A DNA stretch of 64,000 nucleotides from Sipunculus nudus (GCA_026874595.1 CM049318.1:26812956-26876955), one strand, 5' to 3'. Positions 1 through 9,962 are shown, counted from the stretch's first letter. Numbers and translations are program-made. Notes: a model not told the origin generated them from the letters alone.

Positions 1-1034
1 TCAAATATTGCGTAACTCTACTTTTAATTTAAATTTAACGTAAGCTATATTTTATATTTTAAAATACTTCGAAATTGTTAGTTAACCCGAAATAAGTAAG
101 GACATAGAATGAGAATCCGGGTTTTTTTTATATACGCAACACTATCCAAAAAGAAGGCCTTACTCTGTTATACTCTTAGCCCATTCCTCAATTTATTAAA
201 CGGTTACAGGTGAAACTGCAAAGAACGGCTCAAATCTGTACATTTCATTTCTTACTATTATTTTCACTATCTAAGTGTTTAGTTTAAAAAATTTACTATA
301 CCATGCTCTCTCCTCATCGTTTATTTATTCACTGATCCTCCGCTCGTTATCGCACAGGTATTCTATAAAGACTGAGATTTGAACAGTGTACAGCATCTCA
401 CGAATATTCAATTACGCACCAACTAAATTAAGACTTGTCATTCCTATTTTAAATGTCTTTCTAATAAACATGCTTGACGATATCACATAAAAATAAACTC
501 CTCATTTTTACATCAGAAATACTACAACATCTGCAAATGAACAAATGTGCCACAGTTTTAGTAGTTGAATGTTTGATCGAGATTGCGTAATTCATGGAGA
601 GTGAATAATAGATTACATAATGAGCATTTCGTAAACAGAAAAATTAACCTCAGTTTCATGTTTGATCCCGTTTTTCATGACACTCAAATAATCGCTCAAA
701 TTCGAATATGATCAAATCAGAGGAACCAAACAATCTATATTGAACCAAATGTAAAAAAAATGTTACTTCTGCTTATTTGGTCAAATCCGTATGGCGATCA
801 AAAGAGTAGTGTACTCTTTCATTATGTGCCAAACGAACATATTGGATTGACCGAGCAAGCAGACAAGATTACATTTGATTAATGAGATACATTATTTTTC
901 TGATATTCTGTCAAGACGACATTAAAATTCACAGTTTATTCCATCAGGCACTTTTCAACATCTGCAGATGAAGTTATTTGCAATATTTTTAAGTTCAATA
1001 TTTCATGAATATACAATATCCCAAGGGAAAATAA
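1..1034 (+). repeat. Unit 1, A monomer
   Basis: Full A monomer, 1,034 bp. Private change in the bZIP-like site: GATTACATAATG instead of GATTACGTAATG. It has AATGAGATAC rather than AATCAGATAC, a variant shared with the A monomers at 6476 and 15127, and like them it stands just before a 194-bp unit. Confidence 0.95.
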
Positions 1035-1228
1035 TCAAATATTGCGTAACTCTAATTTTAATTTTAAGTTTAATGTAAGCTATATTTTCTTTTTAAGATA
1101 CTTCGAAAATGTTATAGTAAACTCGAAAAAAGTAAGGGCTACGCACCAACTAAATTAAGACTTGTCATTCTCTTTTTAACTGTCATTCTAATAAACATGC
1201 TTGACGATAACACATAAAAATAACCTCC
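1035..1228 (+). repeat. Unit 2, 194-bp shortened B unit
   Basis: Keeps B positions 1-105 (to AGTAAGGGC), then jumps to the B mid-segment TACGCACCAACTAAATTAAG, which runs to CCTCCTC, then jumps to the start of the next unit. Two deletions (about 310 and 530 bp) explain it. The joins show only 1-bp and 2-bp sequence overlap. First of four copies with the same joins. Confidence 0.95.
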
Positions 1229-2261
1229 TCAAATATTGCGTAACTCTACTTTTAATTTAAATTTAACGTAAGCTATATTTTCTATTTTAAGATACTTCGA
1301 AAATGTTATAGTAAACTCGAAATAAGTAAGGGCATAGAATGAGAATCTGTTTTATTTTATATACGCAACACTATCCAAAAAGAAGACCTCACTCTGTTAT
1401 ACTCTTAGCCCATTCCTCAATTTATAAAAGGGTTCCAAGTGTAACTGCAAAGTAAGGCTCAAATCTTGGCATTTCATTTCTTACTATTATTTTCACTATC
1501 TAACTGTAAAGTTTAAAAAAAAATTACTATACCATGCTCTCTCCTCATCCTTTAGTGTATTCACTGATCCTCCGCTTATTTTTGCACAGGCATTCTACAA
1601 AGACTGAGATTTGAACAGTGTACAGCATCTCATGAATATTCAACTACGCACCAACTAAATTAAGACTTGTCATTCTCTTTTTAACTGTCATTCTAATAAA
1701 CATGCTTGACGATAACACATAAAAATAACCTACTCTTTTTTACATCAGAAATACTACATCTGCAGATGAACAAATGTGCCACAGTTTTAGTAGTTGAATG
1801 TTTGATCGAGATTGCGTACTTCCAGGAATGTGAATAAAAGAATACGTAATGAGCATTTCGTAAAGATGACAATTAATCTCAGTTTCATGTTTGATCCCGT
1901 TTTAATGCCACTCAATTAATCGCTCAAATTCGAATATGATAATATCAGAAGATCCAAACCATCTATATAGCACCAAATGTAAAAAATGTTACTTCTGCTT
2001 ATTTGGTCAAATCCGTATGGCGATCAAAAGAGTAGTGTACTCCTTCATTATATGCCAAAAGAACATATTGGATTGACCGAGCAAGCAGACAACATAACAT
2101 TTGATTAATCAGATATTGTATTTTTCTGATATTCTGTCAAGACGACATAAAAATTCACATGTAATTCCATTAGGCATTTTTCAACATCTGCAGATGAAGT
2201 TATTTGCATTATTTTAAAGTTGAAAATTTGACGAATATACCATATCCCAAGGGGGAATGAA
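1229..2261 (+). repeat. Unit 3, A/B mosaic monomer, mostly B
   Basis: Starts as A (CTACTTTTAATTTAAATTT) and switches to B near monomer position 60 (TTAAGATACTTCGAAAATG). It stays B to the GGGGGAATGAA end. Private change CTCCTTCATT disrupts the 19-bp dyad. Confidence 0.93.
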
Positions 2262-2341
2262 TCAAATATTGCGTAACTCTACTTTTAATTTAAATTTAAG
2301 TTCAATATTTCATTAATATACAATATCCCAAGGGGAAATAA
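2262..2341 (+). repeat. Unit 4, 80-bp shortened A unit
   Basis: Joins the first ~38 bp of an A monomer directly to its last ~41 bp (TTCAATATTTCATTAATATA to AAATAA), removing about 950 bp. The join lies in TTTAA, present at both parental positions, so a 5-bp microhomology deletion fits. Only copy in the window. Confidence 0.95.
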
Positions 2342-3374
2342 TCAAATATTGCGTAACTCTACTTTTAATTTAAATTTAACGTAAGCTATATTTTCTATTT
2401 TAAAATACTTCGAAATTGTTAGTTAACCCGAAATAAGTAAGGACATAGAATGAGAATCCGGGTTTTTTTATATACGCAACACTATCCAAAAGGAAGGCCT
2501 TACTCTGTTATACTCTTAGCCCATTCCTCAATTTATTAAACGGTTACAGGTGAAACTGCAAAGAACGGCTCAAATCTTGGCATTTCATTTATTACTATTA
2601 TTTTCACTATCTAACTGTAAAGTTTAAAAAAAAATTACTATACCATGCTCTCTCCTCATCCTTTAGTGTATTCACTGATCCTCCGCTTATTTTTGCACAG
2701 GCATTCTACAAAGACTGAGATTTGAACAGTGTACAGCATCTCATGAATATTCAACTATGCACCAACTAAATTAAGACTTGTCATTCTCTTTTTAACTGTC
2801 ATTCTAATAAACATGCTTGACGATAACACATAAAAATAACCTCCTCTTTTTTACATCAGAAATACTACATCTGCAGATGAACAAATGTGCCACAGTTTTA
2901 GTAGTTGAATGTTTGATCGAGATTGCGTACTTCCAGGAATGTGAATAATAGATTACGTAATGAGCATTTCGTAAACAGGAAAATTAACCTCAGTTTCATG
3001 TTTGATCCCGTTTTAATGCCACTCAATTAATCGCTCAAATTCGAATATGATCAAATCAGAGGAACCAAACAATCTTTATTGAACCAAATGTAAAAAAAAA
3101 TGTTACTTCTGCTTATTTGGTCAAATCCGTATGGCGATCAAAAGAGTAGTGTACTCTTTCATTATGTGCCAAACGAACATATTGGAGTGACCGAGCAAGC
3201 AGACAACATTACATTTGATTAATCAGATACATTATTTTTCTGATATTCTGTCAAGACGACATTAAAATTCACAGTTTATTCCATCAGGCACTTTTCAACA
3301 TCTGCAGATGAAGTTATTTGCAATATTTTTAAGTTCAATATTTCATGAATATACAATATCCCAAGGGGAAATAA
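2342..3374 (+). repeat. Unit 5, fine A/B mosaic monomer
   Basis: Switches family several times: A from 2342 to about 2577, B to about 2945, A (AATAATAGATTACG) to about 3004, a B patch (TTTTAATGCCACTCAATT, about 3010-3030), then A to the end. Such short alternating tracts suggest repeated gene conversion. Confidence 0.92.
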
Positions 3375-3902
3375 TCAAATATTGCGTAACTCTAATTTTA
3401 ATTTTAAGTTTAATGTAAGCTATATTTTCTTTTTAAGATACTTCGAAAATGTTATAGTAAACTTGAAAAAAGTAAGGGCATAGAATGAGAATCTGTTTTA
3501 TTTTATATACGCAACACTATCCAAAAAGAAGACCTTACTCTGTTATACTCTTAGCCCATTCCTCAATTTATAAAAGGGTTCCAAGTGTAACTGCAAAGTA
3601 AGGCTCAAATCTTTGCATTTCATTTCTTACTATTATTTTCACTATCTAACTGTAAAGTTTAAAAAAAAATTACTATACCATGCTCTCTCCTCATCCTTTA
3701 GTGTATTCACTGATTCTCCGCTTATTTTTGCACAGGCATTCTACAAAGACTGAGATTTGAACAGTGTACAGCATCTCATGAATATTCAACTACGCACCAA
3801 CTAAATTAAGACTTGTCATTCTCTTTTTAACTGTCATTCTAAAAAAACATGCTTGACGATAACACATAAAAATAACCTCATCTTTTTACATCAGAAATAC
3901 TA

Positions 3903-3914
3903 CATCTGCAGATG
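3903..3914. other. 12-bp palindrome CATCTGCAGATG, first site (unit 6, B)
   Basis: Perfect palindrome with a CTGCAG centre. B monomers carry it here, at about position 529. A monomers carry the imperfect CATCTGCAAATG at the matching place (for example 4938-4949). Confidence 0.75.
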
Positions 3915-4330
3915 AACGAATGTGCCACAGTTTTAGTAGTTGAATGTTTGATCGAGATTGCGTACTTCCAGGAATGTGAATAAAAGAATACGTAATGAGC
4001 ATTTCGTAAAGATGACAATTAACCTCAGTTTCATGTTTGATCCCGTTTTAATGCCACTCAATTAATCGCTCAAATTCGAATATGATAATATCAGAAGATC
4101 CAAACCATCTATATAGCACCAAATGTAAAAAATGTTACTTCTGCTTATTTGGTCAAATCCGTATGGCGATCAAAAGAGTAGTGTACTCTTTCATTATATG
4201 CCAAAAGAACATTTTGGATTGACCGAGCAAGCAGACAACATAACATTTGATTAATCAGATATTGCATTTTTCTGTTATTCTGTCAAGACGACATAAAAAT
4301 TCACATGTAATTCCATTAGGCATTTTTCAA

Positions 4331-4342
4331 CATCTGCAGATG
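4331..4342. other. 12-bp palindrome CATCTGCAGATG, second site (unit 6, B)
   Basis: Same palindrome, 428 bp after the first; both sit in the 15-bp context ACATCTGCAGATGAA. This second site is shared by A and B monomers (in unit 7 at 5369-5380). It is lost as ATCTCCAGATG in the units at 33920, 43231 and 45299. Confidence 0.75.
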
Positions 4343-4413
4343 AAGTTATTTGCAATATTTTAAAGTTGAAAATTTGACGAATATACCATATCCCAAGGGG
4401 GAATGAATCAAAT

Positions 4414-4423
4414 ATTGCGTAAC
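4414..4423 (+). promoter_or_regulatory. C/EBP-like motif ATTGCGTAAC at monomer start (unit 7)
   Basis: Fits the C/EBP consensus RTTGCGYAAY at every position. Lies in the first 38 bp, the only segment kept in every unit including the 194-bp and 80-bp ones. Binding by any protein is unproven. Confidence 0.35.
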
Positions 4424-4432
4424 TCTACTTTT

Positions 4433-4442
4433 AATTTAAATT
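4433..4442. other. 10-bp AT palindrome AATTTAAATT (unit 7)
   Basis: Part of the AT-rich stretch just after the monomer start in A units. B units have TTTTAATTTTAAGTTTAATG instead. Could favour bending or strand opening; no evidence either way. Confidence 0.4.
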
Positions 4443-4991
4443 TAACGTAAGCTATATTTTATATTTTAAAATACTTCGAAATTGTTAGTTAACCCGAAAT
4501 AAGTAAGGACATAGAATGAGAATCCGGGTATTTTTTTTTATATACGCAACACTATCCAAAAAGAAGGCCTTACTCTGTTATACTCTTAGCCCATTCCTCA
4601 ATTTATTAAACGGTTACAGGTGAAACTGCAAAGAACGGCTCAAATCTGTGCATTTCATTTCTTACTATTATTTTCACTATCTAAGTGTTAAGTTTAAAAA
4701 ATTTACTATACCATGCTCTCTCCTCATCGTTTATTTATTCACTGATCCTCCGCTCGTTATCGCACAGGTATTCTACAAAGACTGAGATTTGAACAGTGTA
4801 CAGCATCTCACGAATATTCAACTACGCACCAACTAAATTAAGACTTGTCATTCCTATTTTAAATGTCTTTCTAATAAACATGCTTGACGATATCACATAA
4901 AAATAAACTCCTCATTTTTACATCAGAAATACTACAACATCTGCAAATGAACAAATGTGCCACAGTTTTAGTAGTTGAATGTTTGATCGAG

Positions 4992-5001
4992 ATTGCGTAA
5001 T
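4992..5001 (+). promoter_or_regulatory. C/EBP-like motif ATTGCGTAAT, mid-monomer (unit 7)
   Basis: Second full match to RTTGCGYAAY, 578 bp after the first. Intact in A monomers; B monomers have ATTGCGTACT here. Confidence 0.35.
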
Positions 5002-5021
5002 TCCTGGAGAGTGAATAATAG

Positions 5022-5031
5022 ATTACGTAAT
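5022..5031. promoter_or_regulatory. PAR-bZIP-like palindrome ATTACGTAAT (unit 7)
   Basis: Perfect 10-bp palindrome containing TTACGTAA, the type of site bound by PAR-bZIP/NFIL3-family factors. It is 30 bp from the preceding C/EBP-like motif. B monomers have AATACGTAAT. Function not shown. Confidence 0.35.
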
Positions 5032-5169
5032 GAGCATTTCGTAAACAGGAAAATTAACCTCAGTTTCATGTTTGATCCCGTTTTTCATGACACTCAAATA
5101 ATCGCTCAAATTCGAATATGATCAAATCAGAGGAACCAAACAATCTATATTGAACCAAATGTAAAAAAA

Positions 5170-5235
5170 ATGTTACTTCTGCTTATTTGGTCAAATCCGT
5201 ATGGCGATCAAAAGAGTAGTGTACTCTTTCATTAT
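5170..5235. other. Best-conserved monomer core (example in unit 7)
   Basis: A 66-bp block from ATGTTACTTCTGC to CTTTCATTAT is identical or nearly so in A and B monomers throughout the array, while the flanks differ between families. It contains the 19-bp dyad. Selection, or simply frequent conversion, could explain this. Confidence 0.7.
5211..5229. other. 19-bp dyad AAAGAGTA-GTG-TACTCTTT (example in unit 7)
   Basis: Perfect 8-bp inverted repeat around a 3-bp spacer, at monomer positions 804-822. Present intact in most A and B monomers. One arm base is changed in A' and related mosaics (for example 22319-22337). In B2 monomers ATCAGAAGAG shortens the stem by one pair. It could bind a dimeric protein or form a small hairpin; neither is shown. 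Confidence 0.75.
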
Positions 5236-5285
5236 GTGCCAAACGAACATATTGGATTGACCGAGCAAGCAGACAACATTACATT

Positions 5286-5295
5286 TGATTAATCA
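5286..5295. other. 10-bp palindrome TGATTAATCA (unit 7)
   Basis: Perfect palindrome present in most A and B monomers. Broken to TGATTAATGA in the A monomers that precede a 194-bp unit (1, 6476, 15127). Several A/B switches map to this point. Confidence 0.6.
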
Positions 5296-5444
5296 GATAC
5301 ATTATTTTTCTGATATTCTGTCAAGACGACATTAAAATTCACAGTTTATTCCATCAGGCACTTTTCAACATCTGCAGATGAAGTTATTTGCAATATTTTT
5401 AAGTTCAATATTTCATGAATATACAATATCCCAAGGGGAAATTA

Positions 5445-6475
5445 TCAAATATTGCGTAACTCTAATTTTAATTTTAAGTTTAATGTAAGCTATATTTTCT
5501 TTTTAAGATACTTCGAAAATGTTATAGTAAACTCGAAAAAAGTAAGGGCATAGAATGAGAATCTGTTTTTTTTATATACGCAACACTATCCAAAAAGAAG
5601 ACCTTACTCTGTTATACTCTTAGCCCATTCCTCAATTTATAAAAGGGTTCCAAGTGTAACTGCAAAGTAAGGCTCAAATCTTTGCATTTCATTTCTTACT
5701 ATTATTTTCACTATCTAACTGTAAAGTTTAAAAAAAAATTACTATACCATGCTCTCTCCTCATCCTTTAGTGTATTCACTGATCCTCCGCTTATTTTTGC
5801 ACAGGCATTCTACAAAGACTGAGATTTGAACAGTGTACAGCATCTCATGAATATTCAACTACGCACCAACTAAATTAAGACTTGTCATTCTCTTTTTAAC
5901 TGTCATTCTAATAAACATGCTTGACGATAACACATAAAAATAACCTCCTCTTTTTACATCAGAAATACTACATCTGCAGATGAACAAATGTGCCACAGTT
6001 TTAGTAGTTGAATGTTTGATCGAGATTGCGTACTTCCAGGAATGTGAATAAAAGAATACGTAATGAGCATTTCGTAAAGATGACAATTAACCTCAGTTTC
6101 ATGTTTGATCCCGTTTTAATGCCACTCAATTAATCGCTCAAATTCGAATATGATAATATCAGAAGATCCAAACCATCTATATAGCACCAAATGTAAAAAA
6201 TGTTACTTCTGCTTATTTGGTCAAATCCGTATGGCGATCAAAAGAGTAGTGTACTCTTTCATTATATGCCAAAAGAACATTTTGGATTGACCGAGCAAGC
6301 AGACAACATAACATTTGATTAATCAGATATTGCATTTTTCTGTTATTCTGTCAAGACGACATAAAAATTCACATGTAATTCCATTAGGCATTTTTCAACA
6401 TCTGCAAATGAAGTTATTTGCAATATTTTAAAGTTGAAAATTTGACTTATATACCATATCCCAAGGGGGAATGAA
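5445..6475 (+). repeat. Unit 8, B monomer
   Basis: Full B monomer, 1,031 bp. Its 3' markers ACATTTTGG, CATCTGCAAATG and TTTGACTTATATACC recur together only in the 3' part of the unit at 14094-15126. This marks the left edge of the 6.4-kb duplication. A chance 75-codon frame lies on its minus strand (see rejected list). Confidence 0.94.
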
Positions 6476-7513
6476 TCAAATATTGCGTAACTCTACTTTT
6501 AATTTAAATTTAACGTAAGCTATATTTTCTATTTTAAAATACTTCGAAATTGTTAGTTCACCCGAAATAAGTAAGGACATAGAATGAGAATCCGGGGTTT
6601 TTTTTTTATATACGCAACACTATCCAAAAAGAAGGCCTTACTCTGTTATACTCTTAGCCCATTCCTCAATTTATTAAACGGTTACAGGTGAAACTGCAAA
6701 GAACGGCTCAAATCTGTGCATTTCATTTCTTACTATTATTTTCACTATCTAAGTGTTAAGTTTAAAAAATTTACTATACCATGCTCTCTCCTCATCGTTT
6801 ATTTATTCACTGATCCTCCGCTCGTTATCGCACAGGTATTCTACAAAGACTGAGATTTGAACAGTGTACAGCATCTCACGAATATTCAACTACGCACCAA
6901 CTAAATTAAGACTTGTCATTCCTATTTTAAATGTCTTTCTAATAAACATGCTTGACGATATCACATAAAAATAAACTCCTCATTTTTACATCAGAAATAC
7001 TACAACATCTGCAAATGAACAAATGTGCCACAGTTTTAGTAGTTGAATGTTTGATCGAGATTGCGTAATTCCTGGAGAGTGAATAATAGATTACGTAATG
7101 AGCATTTCGTAAACAGGAAAATTAACCTCAGTTTCATGTTTGATCCCGTTTTTCATGACACTCAAATAATCGCTCAAATTCGAATATGATCAAATCAAAG
7201 GGAACCAAACAATCTATATTGAACCAAATGTAAAAAAAATGTTACTTCTGCTTATTTGGTCAAATCCGTATGGCGATCAAAAGAGTAGTGTACTCTTTCA
7301 TTATGTGCCAAACGAACATATTGGATTGACCGAGCAAGCAGACAACATTACATTTGATTAATGAGATACATTATTTTTCTGATATTCTGTCAAGACGACA
7401 TTAAAATTCACAGTTTATTCCATCAGGCACTTTTCAACATCTGCAGATGAAGTTATTTGCAATATTTTTAAGTTCAATATTTCATGAATATACAATATCC
7501 CAAGGGAAAATGA
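6476..7513 (+). repeat. Unit 9, A monomer preceding a 194-bp unit
   Basis: Full A monomer, 1,038 bp, with GTTCACCCG, ATCAAAGGGAACC and AATGAGATAC. Near-identical to the unit at 15127-16164. First unit of 6.4-kb multimer copy 1. Confidence 0.95.
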
Positions 7514-7707
7514 TCAAATATTGCGTAACTCTAATTTTAATTTTAAGTTTAATGTAAGCTATATTTTCTTTTTAAGATACTTCGAAAATGTTATAGTAAA
7601 CTCGAAAAAAGTAAGGGCTACGCACCAACTAAATTAAGACTTGTCATTCTCTTTTTAACTGTCATTCTAATAAACATGCTTGACGATAACACATAAAAAT
7701 AACCTCC
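7514..7707 (+). repeat. Unit 10, 194-bp shortened B unit
   Basis: Same two joins as the 1035-1228 copy, so both come from one original event. Opens the first 2.25-kb trimer. Confidence 0.95.
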
Positions 7708-8738
7708 TCAAATATTGCGTAACTCTACTTTTAATTTAAATTTAACGTAAGCTATATTTTCTATTTTAAAATACTTCGAAATTGTTAGTTAACCCGAAAT
7801 AAGTAAGGACATAGAATGAGAATCCGGGTTTTTTTATATACGCAACACTATCCAAAAAGAAGGCCTTACTCTGTCATACTCTTAGCCCATTCCTCAATTT
7901 ATTAAACGGTTACAGGTGAAAGTGCAAAGAACGTCTCAAATCTTTGCATTTCATTTCTTACTATTATTTTCACTATCTAACTGTAAAGTTTAAAAAAAAA
8001 TTACTATACCATGCTCTCTCCTCATCCTTTAGTGTATTCACTGATCCTCCGCTTATTTTTGCACAGGCATTCTACAAAGACTGAGATTTGAACAGTGTAG
8101 CGCATCTCATGAATATACAACTACGCACCAACTAAATTAAGACTTGTCATTCTCTTTTTAACTGTCATTCTAATAAACATGCTTGACGATAACACATAAA
8201 AATAACCTCCTCTTTTTTACATCAGAAATACTACATCTGCAGATGAACAAATGTGCCACAGTTTTAGTAGTTGAATGTTTGATCGAGATTGCGTACTTCC
8301 AGGAATGTGAATAAAAGAATACGTAAAGAGCATTTCGTAAAGATGACAATTAACCTCAGTTTCATGTTTGATCCCGTTTTAATGCCACTCAATTAATCGC
8401 TCAAATTCGAATATGATAATATCAGAAGATCCAAACCATCTATATAGCACCAAATGTAAAAAATGTTACTTCTGCTTATTTGGTCAAATCCGTATGGCGA
8501 TCAAAAGAGTAGTGTACTCTTTCATTATATGCCAAAAGAACATTTTGGATTGACCGAGCAAGCAGACAACATAACATTTGATTAATCAGATATTGCATTT
8601 TTCTGTTATTCTGTCAAGACGACATAAAAATTCACATGTAATTCCATTAGGCATTTTTCAACATCTGCAGATGAAGTTATTTGCAATATTTTAAAGTTGA
8701 AAATTTGACGAATATACCATATCCCAAGGGGGAATGAA
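7708..8738 (+). repeat. Unit 11, A-to-B mosaic monomer
   Basis: A-type 5' part (CTCTGTCATACTC, GAAAGTGCAAAGAACGTC), then B from about position 230 to the end. Private markers of this trio are GTGTAGCGCATC, AATATACAACTACG and TACGTAAAGAGC. Repeated at 9963 and 16359. Confidence 0.94.
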
Positions 8739-9768
8739 TCAAATATTGCGTAACTCTACTTTTAATTTAAATTTAACGTAAGCTATATTTTATATTTTAA
8801 AATACTTCGAAATTGTTCGTTAACCCGAAATAAGTAAGGACATAGAATGAGAATCCGGGTTTTTTTATATACGCAACACTATCCAAAAAGAAGGCCTTAC
8901 TCTGTTATACTCTTAGCCCATTCCTCAATTTATTAAACGGTTACAGGTGAAACTGCAAAGAACGGCTCGATTCTTTGCATTTCATTTCTTACTATTATTT
9001 TCACTATCTAACTGTAAAGTTTAAAAAAAAATTACTATACCATGCTCTCTCCTCATCCTTGAGTGTATTCACTGATCCACCGCTTATTTTTGCACAGGCA
9101 TTTTACAAAGACTGAGATTTGAACAGTGTACAGCCTCTCATGAATATTCAACTACGCACCAACTAAATTAAGACTTGTCATTCTCTTTTTAACTGTCATT
9201 CTAATAAACATGCTTGACGATAACACATAAAAATAACCTCCTCTTTTTTACATCAGAAATACTACATCTGCAGATGAACAAATGTGCCACAGTTTTAGTA
9301 GTTGAATGTTTGATCGAGATTGCGTACTTCCAGGAATGTGAATAAAAGAATACGTAATGAGCATTTCGTAAAGATGACAATTAACCTCAGTTTCATGTTT
9401 GATCCCGTTTTAATGCCACTCAATTAATCGCTCAAATTCGAATATGATAATATCAGAAGATCCAAACCATCTATATAGCACCAAATGTAAAAAATGTTAC
9501 TTCTGCTTATTTGGTCAAATCCGTATGGCGATCAAAAGAGAAGTGTACTCTTTCATTATATGCCAAAAGAACATATTGGATTGACCGAGCAAGCAGACAA
9601 CATAACATTTGATTAATCAGATACATTATTTTTCTGATATTCTGTCAAGACGACAATAAAATTCACAGTTAATTCCATCAGGCATTTTTCAACATCTGCA
9701 GATGAAGTTATTTGCAATATTTTTAAGTTCAATATTTCATGAATATACAATATCCCCAGGGAAAATAA
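8739..9768 (+). repeat. Unit 12, A-B-A mosaic monomer
   Basis: A start, B middle (from CTCGATTCTTTGC; with CCTTGAGTG, GATCCACCG, CAGCCTCTC), then back to A between about 9605 and 9622 within CATTTGATTAATCAGATA. The dyad has one changed base (AGAGAAGTG). Ends CCCCAGGGAAAATAA. Repeated at 10994 and 17390. GTTCGTTAACC is private to this copy. Confidence 0.93.
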
Positions 9769-9962
9769 TCAAATATTGCGTAACTCTAATTTTAATTTTA
9801 AGTTTAATGTAAGCTATATTTTCTTTTTAAGATACTTCGAAAATGTTATAGTAAACTCGAAAAAAGTAAGGGCTACGCACCAACTAAATTAAGACTTGTC
9901 ATTCTCTTTTTAACTGTCATTCTAATAAACATGCTTGACGATAACACATAAAAATAACCTCC
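9769..9962 (+). repeat. Unit 13, 194-bp shortened B unit
   Basis: Third copy of the 194-bp unit. It begins the second, tandem copy of the 2.25-kb trimer. Confidence 0.95.

Larger units (their letters stand above)
3375..4407 (+). repeat. Unit 6, B monomer
   Basis: Full B monomer, 1,033 bp. Carries two copies of CATCTGCAGATG, at 3903 and 4331. Private features are AACTTGAAAAAAG near its start and AACGAATGTGCC near 3915. Confidence 0.95.
4408..5444 (+). repeat. Unit 7, A monomer (used as A reference)
   Basis: Full A monomer, 1,037 bp, about 32% GC and 27 CpG by hand count. Carries intact forms of the A motifs annotated separately: three bZIP-like sites, the 19-bp dyad, one CATCTGCAGATG and the TGATTAATCA palindrome. 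Confidence 0.95.
7514..9768 (+). repeat. 2.25-kb trimer, copy 1 (194-bp unit + two mosaics)
   Basis: Consists of a 194-bp unit, an A-to-B mosaic and an A-B-A mosaic, 2,255 bp in total. Directly followed by a second copy, with which it shares all private markers by eye. Confidence 0.92.

Noticed and set aside
1-20. Window start as a true array boundary
   Set aside because: The first bases are simply the start of an A monomer in the phase I chose; no unique flank is present, so nothing shows that the array begins here.
1035-1228. 194-bp unit as an inserted mobile element
   Set aside because: All of it is B-monomer sequence with internal deletions; there is no foreign DNA or flanking duplication.
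4441-4510. Possible CENP-B box (TTCG and CCCG/CCGGG elements near the monomer start)
   Set aside because: The spacing and order do not fit the NTTCGNNNNANNCGGGN consensus on either strand, so I do not call a CENP-B box.
4530-4560. T run followed by TATATACGC as a promoter or Pol III terminator
   Set aside because: Run length varies between copies, no A/B-box pair for Pol III is present upstream, and nothing indicates transcription.
5859-6086. Open frame of 75 codons on the minus strand of a B monomer
   Set aside because: It starts with TTG, not ATG, has low-complexity composition without a recognisable domain, and depends on a 5-T run where most sister B monomers have 6 T or CTATTTT. An open frame not kept across copies of a satellite is best read as chance.
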